Below are positions 27,152 to 35,129 of a stretch of DNA of 64,000 nucleotides, in pieces; within the stretch, counting starts at the first letter, position 1, and every line of letters begins with the position of its first letter. The notes beneath the pieces are model-generated. The model ran no database searches. It was not told the origin of the DNA and saw only the letters and a program-made list of their open reading frames with translations. The DNA is from Neptunitalea lumnitzerae (GTDB lineage: Bacteria > Bacteroidota > Bacteroidia > Flavobacteriales > Flavobacteriaceae): NCBI RefSeq assembly GCF_027924185.1, contig NZ_BRVO01000001.1:868001-932000 (forward strand), read 5' to 3'. Made by a program: the position numbers and the translations under genes.

Positions 27152-27885
27152 GTTATTACCATACTATAGTAAATGCTAAGGCTAGTGGTGCTCCCTTAAT
27201 AGCCGTACTTATAGACCCTGATAAGTTAACACTTGCTGAGGTGCCTGCCTTTATGAATAAGGTGTCTCAAACTGCTATTGCTGTTATTTTGGTAGGGGGT
27301 AGTACAGTAGCTGCCGGGATAACAGAACCATTGGTTGCTGCTATAAAACAGCATACTACCAAGCCTGTTGTTTTGTTTCCGGGAGATGTGGGCCAGTTAA
27401 CCAACAAAGCAGACGGACTCTTGTTTTTGATGTTACTGTCAGGTAGAAACCCTGAGTATTTAATAGATCAGCAGGTAGCTTCGGTTCCTTTTTTAAGAGA
27501 AGCTTCGTTAGAGGTAGTATCTACCGGATACATTTTATTAGATGGTGGTAAAGAAACGGCTACTATGCAAGTAACCCATACCACGCCCATACCTTTTACT
27601 GAAATAAACCGAATTAAAGATACGGCAAAAGCAGGGGAGTTTATGGGTAATAAATTAATGTACTTAGAGGCGGGTAGTGGGGCTTTGCATCCGGTTCCTG
27701 TAGAGGTTATTAGAGAAGTGAAGCAAGACCTCACAATACCCATTATAGTTGGCGGTGGTATACGTACCGAAAAGGCGCTATTAGATACTATAAAAAGTGG
27801 TGCTGATATGATTGTGATAGGTACTGCCTTTGAAGAGGATGAAACATTTTTTGAGGTATTACAAAATATAACCATTGCTAAATAG
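27148..27885 (+). CDS. Geranylgeranylglyceryl phosphate synthase (PcrB/GGGPS family)
   Basis: 245-residue TIM-barrel prenyltransferase that joins a polyprenyl diphosphate to sn-glycerol-1-phosphate, the first ether-bond step of archaeal-type lipids. Seen: the N-terminal IDPDK motif, VGGSTVAAG, VVLFPGDVGQL, LMLLSGRNPEYLI, GYILLDGGKETA, YLEAGSGA and PIIVGGGIRT, which bind the glycerol phosphate and diphosphate. Bacteroidota members belong to the group II GGGPS. It is coupled to the phosphopantetheinyl transferase upstream, and PnuC follows after 8 bases. Confidence 0.93.
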   Translation: MSYYHTIVNAKASGAPLIAVLIDPDKLTLAEVPAFMNKVSQTAIAVILVGGSTVAAGITEPLVAAIKQHTTKPVVLFPGDVGQLTNKADGLLFLMLLSGRNPEYLIDQQVASVPFLREASLEVVSTGYILLDGGKETATMQVTHTTPIPFTEINRIKDTAKAGEFMGNKLMYLEAGSGALHPVPVEVIREVKQDLTIPIIVGGGIRTEKALLDTIKSGADMIVIGTAFEEDETFFEVLQNITIAK

Positions 27886-27893
27886 ATAAGTAT

Positions 27894-28520
27894 ATGAATG
27901 AAGTGTATAGTTTTTTCTTTGACCCTTACATAGATAAACCTGTGTTTGAAATTGTATTAGAAACTATTGCCTTTGTATTTGGTATTGCTAGTGTGTACTA
28001 CTCTAAAAAGGAAAATATTTTAGTGTATCCTACAGGTTTGGTAGCTACCGTAATTACGGTGTACTTATTATATGTAGCCGAGTATTACGGAGATATGATG
28101 ATGAATTTCTATTACTCTGTTATGAGTATCTATGGTTGGTATAATTGGGCGCGCACTAATAGTAAAGAAGAGCATGTAGTACAAATATCACGTACCAATA
28201 CCAAAGAAAAACTTATTGGGGTAGGTATGTTTATAGCAACCATGATTGTTACCTATTTAGTTTATAAAGGTGCTGGATACCAATTACAAACAGCTAATTA
28301 TATAGATATTTTTACTTCGGGAGTGTTTTTTACAGCTATGTGGTATATGGCTATTAAGAAGTTAGAAAACTGGACCTTATGGATTTTTGCAGATCTAATT
28401 ACCATACCATTATATGCTTACAGAGGTATGGGTATTCTATCTTTGCAATATGTTATTTTTACCGTGCTGGCAGTACAAGGGTATTTTGCCTGGAGAAAAA
28501 GTATGCAAGCAGATGCTTAA
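27894..28520 (+). CDS. pnuC: PnuC-type vitamin/NMN transporter
   Basis: 208-residue membrane protein of the PnuC family with about seven helices. Landmarks: FVFGIASVYYSKKENILVYPTG, YYSVMSIYGWYNWAR (WxxW region of the family) and FADLITIPLYAYRGM. Members import nicotinamide riboside by facilitated diffusion; related PnuT proteins carry thiamine. No NAD or thiamine gene is beside it, so the ligand is open. It is the third gene of the operon. Confidence 0.88.
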   Translation: MNEVYSFFFDPYIDKPVFEIVLETIAFVFGIASVYYSKKENILVYPTGLVATVITVYLLYVAEYYGDMMMNFYYSVMSIYGWYNWARTNSKEEHVVQISRTNTKEKLIGVGMFIATMIVTYLVYKGAGYQLQTANYIDIFTSGVFFTAMWYMAIKKLENWTLWIFADLITIPLYAYRGMGILSLQYVIFTVLAVQGYFAWRKSMQADA

Positions 28521-28881
28521 TATATAGTTGATACTGTTATAACTTAGGGTTATTTTTCTATAGGAGTTAAAACAAGCTTCTTTAGGTTACTTATAGAATA
28601 GTCTAGTGCTATTGGGAAGTAAAAAAATCTTAAAGATTTTTGAAGATGTATTAATTTCTGTTAACATCTATTCGTAAATGCTGATTTTACTTAAATTTAC
28701 CATTATGATAACAAGGGTAATTGTAATTTTTAATGTATATTAACATCCCCCTTTTGCTATTTTGAATTATTTATAACTAAAGTTGCTTTTAGGGTTTCTC
28801 TATGGAAATCATAAATTTTTTTGAAAAAGAAAAATACAGGTATTCCTTAAAGCAATTAAGATACTAATACTTACTAAAAAC
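28521..28881. other. Intergenic region pnuC / DUF4301
   Basis: About 360 bases. Contains a short terminator-like hairpin near 28621-28641; nothing else recognised. It must hold the promoter of the DUF4301 gene, but no exact TAnnTTTG was found. Confidence 0.55.
28621..28641 (+). terminator. Weak terminator-like hairpin after pnuC
   Basis: aaaaatct-taa-agattttt, an 8-bp AT-rich stem about 100 bases past the pnuC stop. Confidence 0.4.
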
Positions 28882-30444
28882 ATGATGGAAACTTTAACGA
28901 AAACCGACAAAGATGTATTTGCAGACCGAGGCATACCTGCAAGTAAGATTGAAGAACAATTAGACATTTTTGAAGAAGGAATTCCTTTTGTTACCTTGGT
29001 TGCTCCCGCTACTTATGAGAACGGAATTCATAAAATTTCAGATGAAAACAGAGCTGCATTTGTAAAAGAATTTGAAGGAAGAATGAATGAACTCTCCCTT
29101 TTAAAATTTGTACCAGCATCTGGGGCTGCATCTAGAATGTTCAAATCGGTTTTTAAATTTATTAATGAATACGATCCTGAAAAGGAAACATTTAACTCTT
29201 ATGTAAATAGGGAGAAGGCTTTTGATATGAATACTTTCTTTATTGGAGTGGAAAAATTTCCTTTCTATAAAGAAGTGGCAGAAAGTTTACTAGAAAAAAT
29301 TCCGAATTTTGAAGACTTGTCAGACGATTATCAGAAGTATCACTTTGTTAGAGAATTACTTTTAGAAGAAGGATTTAACTTTGGTAGTTACCCTAAAGGA
29401 GCACTTCCTTTTCACCGCTATAAAACTCACCCGTCTACTGCTTTTGAAGAACATTTGTATGAGGCTGCATTATATGCTACTTCTAATGGCTTAGCAAAAT
29501 TACATTTAACTATTGCAGAAGAACACAGAAGCAAGTTTGAAGATGAGTACGAAAAAGTACGGGTGCACGTAGAAAGTAAAACTAACGTAAAGTTTGATAT
29601 TTCTTTCTCTTACCAAAAGAAATCTACAGATACCATTGCGGTTGATATGGATAACAATCCGTTTAGAGAAGAAGATGGTACTATTTTATTTAGACCGGGA
29701 GGGCATGGTGCTTTGATTGAAAATTTAAACGATGTTGAAGCAGATATTATCTTTATTAAGAATATTGATAACGTAGTTGTGATGCGTTACAAACATACTT
29801 TAGCAGAATATAAAAAGATGTTAGCGGGTATGTTGTTGAAAATACAACAGAAAGCTTTTGAATACCGAAGCTTATTAGATGAGCCTTTAGTGTACTCTAA
29901 CGATATTGAAATGATTAAAATTTTCCTAGAAGAAAAGTTAAGTATTTCAATTACACCTCACTTTAAAAAATATAAGGAGATTTACCAGATTGAATATTTG
30001 AAAGAAATTCTTGATCGTCCTATTAGAATTTGTGGTATGGTTAAAAATGAAGGAGAGCCTGGTGGTGGCCCATTTTGGGTAAAAGGTGAAGATGCTTGTA
30101 TTTCTTTACAAATTATAGAATCGGCGCAAATAGATATGTCTAGTAAATCGCAACGTAATATTTTACAAAAGTCTACACACTTCAACCCTGTAGATATTGT
30201 GTGTAGTGTTAGAAATTACAAAGGCGAAAAGTACGATTTAAGAAAATTTGTAGACCCTAAGCAAGGGTTTATTACTCAAAAAACAAGAGAGGGTAAAGAT
30301 TTAAAGGCATTAGAGTTACCAGGTTTATGGAATGGTGCTATGGCTAACTGGAATACCATTTTTGTAGAGGTGCCTTTGAGTACCTTTAATCCGGTTAAAA
30401 CTGTGATTGATTTATTAAAGCCTGCTCACCAGGTAAAACTTTAG
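28882..30444 (+). CDS. DUF4301 family protein
   Basis: 520-residue cytoplasmic protein of the DUF4301 family, almost confined to Bacteroidota. Recognisable segments are LLKFVPASGAASRMFKSVFKF near residue 75, YPKGALPFHRY, ILFRPGGHGALIENLND near 270 and CGMVKNEGEPGGGPFWV near 385. The pattern of a nucleotide-binding N-terminal loop and an RPGGHGAL segment recalls sugar nucleotidyltransferases, but the reaction is unknown. The second Met is an equally good start. An independent transcript. Confidence 0.88.
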   Translation: MMETLTKTDKDVFADRGIPASKIEEQLDIFEEGIPFVTLVAPATYENGIHKISDENRAAFVKEFEGRMNELSLLKFVPASGAASRMFKSVFKFINEYDPEKETFNSYVNREKAFDMNTFFIGVEKFPFYKEVAESLLEKIPNFEDLSDDYQKYHFVRELLLEEGFNFGSYPKGALPFHRYKTHPSTAFEEHLYEAALYATSNGLAKLHLTIAEEHRSKFEDEYEKVRVHVESKTNVKFDISFSYQKKSTDTIAVDMDNNPFREEDGTILFRPGGHGALIENLNDVEADIIFIKNIDNVVVMRYKHTLAEYKKMLAGMLLKIQQKAFEYRSLLDEPLVYSNDIEMIKIFLEEKLSISITPHFKKYKEIYQIEYLKEILDRPIRICGMVKNEGEPGGGPFWVKGEDACISLQIIESAQIDMSSKSQRNILQKSTHFNPVDIVCSVRNYKGEKYDLRKFVDPKQGFITQKTREGKDLKALELPGLWNGAMANWNTIFVEVPLSTFNPVKTVIDLLKPAHQVKL

Positions 30445-30454
30445 TAAGTAACAC

Positions 30455-30483
30455 CGTGTAAGTATTACACGTTTGTCACGTGA
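30455..30483. promoter_or_regulatory. Two adjacent palindromes, operator candidate
   Basis: cgtgtaa-gta-ttacacg (7-bp arms) is followed at once by the palindrome tcacgtga. They lie 11 bases after the DUF4301 stop and about 40 bases ahead of a TATTTTTG element. Confidence 0.35.
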
Positions 30484-30519
30484 ACATATACAAAATATTC
30501 ACATATATTACATAGTTAG

Positions 30520-30527
30520 TATTTTTG
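30520..30527 (+). promoter_or_regulatory. Candidate -7 element upstream of the PepSY-like gene
   Basis: TATTTTTG fits TAnnTTTG. If used, the transcript would run through the hairpin at 30539-30585 before reaching the gene, so that hairpin could act as an attenuator. Confidence 0.3.
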
Positions 30528-30538
30528 AATATAAAATT

Positions 30539-30585
30539 AAACTACTGATATATAGGTTTTTATAATCTAATCAGTAGTTTTTTTC
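30539..30585 (+). terminator. Terminator with long loop
   Basis: Stem aaactactgat-type (aaactactgat / atcagtagttt), 20-base loop, T run after it. Ends the DUF4301 transcript or attenuates the next gene. Confidence 0.65.
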
Positions 30586-30635
30586 TTTTATGGCATTTTA
30601 TTTTCATTATATAAGTCAAAGAAAAAATAATTGTT

Positions 30636-30932
30636 ATGAAAAAGTTTTTTATTACTGCAAGTATGTTGTTGGGTAGTTTCGCAACATTTGCTATGAGCCC
30701 TGAAATGTCTCCTTATTCAAATGAAATTATTAGTAAAGTTCAAGACTACAAGGAGATTAAAGTGTCTGAATTACCGAAAGCTATTACAGAGGCCTTTGCC
30801 AATGATTTCCCTGGGGCAACCATTGATAAAGCCTACGTGAACGAGGATAAGAAATACAAGCTAGAGGTAACCACGGCAGAAATGTCTACAACACTTTATG
30901 CAAACGAAAAGGGTGAATGGATTGAGAAATAA
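30636..30932 (+). CDS. Small secreted PepSY-like protein
   Basis: 98 residues: signal peptide ending near TFAM, then one small domain with KVSELPKAITEAFANDFPGATIDKAYV...KKYKLEV, the pattern of PepSY-like (DUF2874-type) periplasmic proteins of Bacteroidota. These are thought to bind or inhibit other envelope proteins, but no partner is known. It lies just upstream of the NtrC-type regulator; a terminator separates them. Confidence 0.78.
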   Translation: MKKFFITASMLLGSFATFAMSPEMSPYSNEIISKVQDYKEIKVSELPKAITEAFANDFPGATIDKAYVNEDKKYKLEVTTAEMSTTLYANEKGEWIEK

Positions 30933-30955
30933 TCAATATTATTTCTCATGACATT

Positions 30956-30987
30956 AAGCTGCCGAAATATTCGGCAGCTTTTTTTAT
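30956..30987 (+). terminator. Terminator after the PepSY-like gene
   Basis: Stem aagctgccgaa / ttcggcagctt followed by seven T. Confidence 0.92.
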
Positions 30988-31020
30988 GTTTTTTTTAGAG
31001 TATTTTTATAATAAGCATCT

Positions 31021-31028
31021 TATTTTTG
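31021..31028 (+). promoter_or_regulatory. Candidate -7 element of the NtrC-type gene
   Basis: TATTTTTG fits TAnnTTTG and would give a very short leader of about 12 bases. Confidence 0.4.
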
Positions 31029-31047
31029 TGAGACAACCCACTTTTTT

Positions 31048-32406
31048 ATGGCAACTATTTTAGTTATTGACGATGATGTAACTTTTTCTCTTTTAATAGA
31101 GCGTTTTTTAGTAAGATATGATCATGAGGTTACTGTTCGTCATAGTCTAAAGGAAGCTTCTACTGTATTAGATGGGGCGTTTGATATTATCTTCTTAGAC
31201 CTTCGTTTGCCAGACGGAGATGGTATTTCGTTTTTAGATGTAATTAAAGAACAAACTCCTGGAACACCGGTGGTTATTATGACTAACTATGCTGAGGTGG
31301 CCTCAGCAGTAAATGCCATGAAAAAAGGTGCTTTTGATTATATATCTAAACCTTTTCAGCAAGAGGCGGTACTTAATGTCATAGAAAATGCTACTAAGGA
31401 TACTAGTAACGCTGAAAATGAAGTGGTGCCTAAAAAGAAATTAAGTAGTACTACGGAGCGTAAAGAGGTTTCAGGTGAAATGGTTTTTGGAATTAGCAAT
31501 GCTTCTAAAAAGTTAGCAGAATATATAAGTTTGGTGGCTCCTACAGATATGTCGGTACTTATTACTGGAAAAAGTGGTACCGGGAAGGAAGTGGTCGCTA
31601 AGTCTATTCATTTACAAAGTAGTAGAAAAGGGTATCCGTTTATTGCAGTAGATTGTGGTGCTATACCTAAAGAAATTGCTTCTAGTGAATTTTTTGGGCA
31701 TGTAAAGGGATCTTTTACAGGTGCTGTTACGGATAAGAAAGGACATTTTGAGGAAGCTAATGGAGGTACTATTTTCTTAGATGAGGTAGGAAACCTGTCG
31801 TATGAGAATCAAATTCAATTATTACGTGCGTTACAAGAACGCAAAATAAAGCCAGTAGGAAGTTCTAAAGAAATTGATGTTGATATTCGTGTATTAGCGG
31901 CTACTAATGAGAATCTTTTAAAGGCGGTAGAGTTAGGCGAGTTTAGAGAAGATTTATACCATAGGTTAAATGAATTTTCTGTGAAGGTACCTTCGCTGAT
32001 AGATAGGATGGAGGACTTGATGATATTTGCTGAGCACTTTTTAGCTATTGCTAATAAGAAATTAGGGAAACAAGTAATAGGGTTTGATAAAGATGCTATT
32101 GCTTGCTTGCAAAAATATAATTGGCCTGGTAATTTACGCGAGCTACAAAATGTAATTAAACGTTCGGTATTATTAACTACCGGCGATTATATTACTGAGA
32201 GTGTATTGCCGTCTGAAGTGTGTGAGGTAAGTGAAACACATGATACTACAGTTTTTAATACACTATCTACAAAAGATAATGAGAAAGCCTTAATTATAGC
32301 GGCACTTGAGAAAACTAACAATAATAAAACATTAGCAGCTAAGTTGCTTAATGTAAGCCGTAAAACACTTTATAATAAGCTCAAAACTTATGGTTTAGAC
32401 TCATAA
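31048..32406 (+). CDS. Sigma-54-dependent response regulator (NtrC family)
   Basis: 452 residues. Receiver domain (1-120) with phospho-acceptor Asp51 (FLDLRLPDGDG) and acidic pocket IDDD; AAA+ domain (about 145-370) with Walker A GKSGTGKE, the sigma-54 contact loop as GSFTGA in place of GAFTGA, and Walker B GGTIFLDE; Fis-type HTH (about 415-450, NNKTLAAKLLNVSRKTLYNKL). It drives RpoN promoters when phosphorylated. The hybrid histidine kinase on the other strand overlaps its 3' end by 19 bases and is the natural partner. Target genes are not evident here. Confidence 0.95.
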   Translation: MATILVIDDDVTFSLLIERFLVRYDHEVTVRHSLKEASTVLDGAFDIIFLDLRLPDGDGISFLDVIKEQTPGTPVVIMTNYAEVASAVNAMKKGAFDYISKPFQQEAVLNVIENATKDTSNAENEVVPKKKLSSTTERKEVSGEMVFGISNASKKLAEYISLVAPTDMSVLITGKSGTGKEVVAKSIHLQSSRKGYPFIAVDCGAIPKEIASSEFFGHVKGSFTGAVTDKKGHFEEANGGTIFLDEVGNLSYENQIQLLRALQERKIKPVGSSKEIDVDIRVLAATNENLLKAVELGEFREDLYHRLNEFSVKVPSLIDRMEDLMIFAEHFLAIANKKLGKQVIGFDKDAIACLQKYNWPGNLRELQNVIKRSVLLTTGDYITESVLPSEVCEVSETHDTTVFNTLSTKDNEKALIIAALEKTNNNKTLAAKLLNVSRKTLYNKLKTYGLDS

Positions 32407-34859
32407 AAGTCTTTTAGCTGTTGTAATGAAACGCTTATTTGATTGTTGAAGTTGTTCATTAGTGTAGTCATTTCTTCAGTGGATAACCCTTCTGGTTTTT
32501 CTAGAACCAATAAAATTTCAGTTTCTTTATTCATCTCTAGCTGCTTAAGCATGGTAAGCATACGGTGACTTAAATCGCTTATGCCTTGTAGATTGTTGTT
32601 TGTAAAGTATTCATTTAGCTGTGCTACATTTTCAGTAGTATCTTTTACGTACTGTTTTATTACAGAACGTAACGCCTCTTGATCGTTGCCCACAAAACCA
32701 GCCAGCGAACGCAGGTTGAAGTTTAAGTGTTCGGCGTTATTATCAATAATTTCTGAAGTATCCTTATCTTCTTTTTGTGAAGTAACACTAAAGCGTTGGT
32801 TGGCAAATAAGGTACCAATAGTATTTAAGAGTTCTTCAGATTTGTAAGGTTTAAAAAGTACCGCTGTAAAACCATTTTCTGTATAGAAATTAGCAGGTAA
32901 ATCACGTCTTCCGGTAACAGCAATAACAGGTTTATCAATCTGTTTTTGGTGTAGTACCTCTACAAAGTGAAAACCATTCATTTCTGGTAACTGTATATCG
33001 GTAATAATAAAATCAATATCCATATCAATAATATCATCCAATGCTTTTTTACCATTGTTGTATGTTATTACTTCTATTCCTGCATTGGTTAATAACTCTT
33101 CACTTAATTGTAGTAAAGTTTCATCGTCATCAATAACAACAGCGCTTAGTTGTAAAGTATCAATTTCAGGAGTGTTGTTTTTGTCTTCCGGTGCTTCAAT
33201 ATGCTGTTCTAAATTAGCAAACGTAGCAGGTATAATTAATGTAAAGGTACTTCCCTTATCAGGGGTGCTGTGTACAGTTAGGGTTCCTCCCATTAAATCA
33301 GCTAGTTTTTTAGAAATATGAAGTCCTAACCCTGATCCCCCAAATTTTTTCACGGTATCATCATCAGCTTGCTGAAATTCCTCAAAAATAAGCAGTTGTT
33401 TTTCTTTGGCAATACCTATACCTGTATCGGTTACTGAAATGTGAATGTGGTTGGTTGTTGCGTTAAGCTGCATGCCTATGGTAATACTACCTTCATTTGT
33501 AAATTTATAAGCGTTCCCAATTAGGTTATACAGTATTTGTTTAATACGGTAAGAGTCTCCTACATAGGTTTTATCACACTCAGATTCTATGTCAAAAATA
33601 AGGTCAATTTCTTTTTTAGCATGAATAGATTGAATGCTCAAAGCGGTTTCTTTTACCGATGGAACAATTTGAAAAGGTACTTTTTCAATCTGTATTTTTC
33701 CTGCTTCTAGTTTAGAGTAATCTAAAAGTTCATCTACCAGTTGCGATACAAAACCAGAAGCGTTTTTTATGTGGTTTAAATAATTGGTTTCTTTAGGTGT
33801 AGTAACAGATTTGCCAAATAATTCGGTATATCCTATAATAGTATTTAAAGGAGTTTTAAGATCATGACTCACCATAGAAATTAAGTGTTCTCTACTTTTT
33901 AGTAATGAATTACTGTAGTTATTGGCATTTTCCAGTCGTTCCCGTAGGTCTTGTGCTTTCCAAAAATCGTTTAGAATTATAACTGAAAATATGATAATAA
34001 GAAGTACCCCAATAACAGCCGAAGCCGTAAGGGTATAGCGGCTTTTTTCTAAAATTTCAGTTCTGTTTTCGTTTAAAATTTTGGCAGTATGTAAAACGTC
34101 TAATTCTAATTGTGTAAGTATAGCTTTTAATTGCTTGGAAACCACCATGTCGTTTTCCATCAATTCGCCCTCTTTTTTCTTCAATACTCTTTTTTGAGTA
34201 GCCGTATTTAAATGTATCTTTTTGAGTAGATTTTTAGAGGTTAATATAATGGAGTCCATGTCAGCTCTGTCGGCTTCAGAAGGAGCTTCACTAGGGGTGT
34301 ATTTGTTTAGTATTTTCAGGTATTCCTCAAGGTTAGCTCTTGTTTGTTTATCTAGCTCATTGGGGTTAGAAACAAAGTTTTCTACCGTTAAGCGCCCCAT
34401 ATAATTCTCAAGGTTCGATAAGATTTGAATGGCATCTAAAATTCCGGTTTCAGAGGTGTCGTCATTCCGTATTTTTCGCAGGTCTTTAATGTTGTTAATT
34501 TTTACATCAATAAGCCCACTTACACTGTCAAGCAGTTCCTTTTGGTTTTCGGTAGCAACTCGGTCTTTAAGAGCTTCTATCTCTTGGTGTAAGGTTTCGT
34601 TTTTTTGCAGGTATTCCTGTAAACTTTCATTATCCTCAGACTGTATGGCAGCACGCCCCATACTTTCACTTTCATACATCAGGGTAAGTATGTTACCTAT
34701 CTGAATAATCTTTGAGGTATCTTCAGCCTGTTCGTTTTTTACAGCAGTTAGTTTTTTAATTTCTCCTAAAATTCTGTTACCTGCCAAAACTGCTAGTAAT
34801 GCAATGGCTAAGTAGCTGATAAAAACTTTAAAGGTAATTTTTCTTTTAGATGTATTCAT
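32388..34859 (-). CDS. Hybrid histidine kinase with receiver and HPt domains
   Basis: 823 residues. Membrane helix 1 (about 10-28), long helical periplasmic sensor (30-280), helix 2 (about 280-302), HisKA with phospho-His in LISMVSHDLKTPLN (about 330-345), HATPase (DTGIGIAKE, GGSGLGLHISKKLADLMGG), receiver with Asp in FIITDIQLPEMNG, and a C-terminal HPt-like helical domain with DLSHRMLTMLKQL as the likely phospho-His site. It can run an internal His-Asp-His relay and is expected to phosphorylate the convergent NtrC-type regulator. No ligand is suggested by the sensor sequence. Confidence 0.93.
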   Translation of the reverse strand: MNTSKRKITFKVFISYLAIALLAVLAGNRILGEIKKLTAVKNEQAEDTSKIIQIGNILTLMYESESMGRAAIQSEDNESLQEYLQKNETLHQEIEALKDRVATENQKELLDSVSGLIDVKINNIKDLRKIRNDDTSETGILDAIQILSNLENYMGRLTVENFVSNPNELDKQTRANLEEYLKILNKYTPSEAPSEADRADMDSIILTSKNLLKKIHLNTATQKRVLKKKEGELMENDMVVSKQLKAILTQLELDVLHTAKILNENRTEILEKSRYTLTASAVIGVLLIIIFSVIILNDFWKAQDLRERLENANNYSNSLLKSREHLISMVSHDLKTPLNTIIGYTELFGKSVTTPKETNYLNHIKNASGFVSQLVDELLDYSKLEAGKIQIEKVPFQIVPSVKETALSIQSIHAKKEIDLIFDIESECDKTYVGDSYRIKQILYNLIGNAYKFTNEGSITIGMQLNATTNHIHISVTDTGIGIAKEKQLLIFEEFQQADDDTVKKFGGSGLGLHISKKLADLMGGTLTVHSTPDKGSTFTLIIPATFANLEQHIEAPEDKNNTPEIDTLQLSAVVIDDDETLLQLSEELLTNAGIEVITYNNGKKALDDIIDMDIDFIITDIQLPEMNGFHFVEVLHQKQIDKPVIAVTGRRDLPANFYTENGFTAVLFKPYKSEELLNTIGTLFANQRFSVTSQKEDKDTSEIIDNNAEHLNFNLRSLAGFVGNDQEALRSVIKQYVKDTTENVAQLNEYFTNNNLQGISDLSHRMLTMLKQLEMNKETEILLVLEKPEGLSTEEMTTLMNNFNNQISVSLQQLKDFYESKP

Positions 34860-34935
34860 ACGTTTAATAAAGATACTAAATACTTACAATAGCAATTAAT
34901 TTTTTAAAAAATAAGGCGAATTTAAATAATCTTTT

Positions 34936-34943
34936 TAAGTTTG
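34936..34943 (+). promoter_or_regulatory. -7 element of the TPP-controlled transcript
   Basis: TAAGTTTG fits TAnnTTTG and puts the start of transcription right at the first helix of the TPP riboswitch. The -33 element is not clear. Confidence 0.55.
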
Positions 34944-34947
34944 CACC

Positions 34948-35025
34948 ATCTCAAAGGGGTGCTCTTTACAAGGGGCTGAGATTATACCCAATGAACCTAG
35001 AACAGGTAATGCTGTTTAGGGATAG
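34948..35025 (+). ncRNA. TPP riboswitch (THI element)
   Basis: The conserved parts are in order: ggggtgctc, ggggctgagattataccc, gaacctag, caggtaatgctg, tagggat. The closing helix P1 is atctc (34948-34952) with gggat (35019-35023). It senses thiamine pyrophosphate. Between it and the gene are two hairpins, taagcat / atgctta at 35030-35051 and cgtaaaa / ttttacg ending just before the start codon. Neither has a T run, so control is more likely at translation than termination. Confidence 0.93.
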
Positions 35026-35129
35026 AAAATAAGCATGATTATATATGCTTAGGTGGTACATTTTATTTAATCAATTTTAATTAGTAATCAGAATAATTAC
35101 CCCTTTTATTCGTAAAACATTTTTTACGG

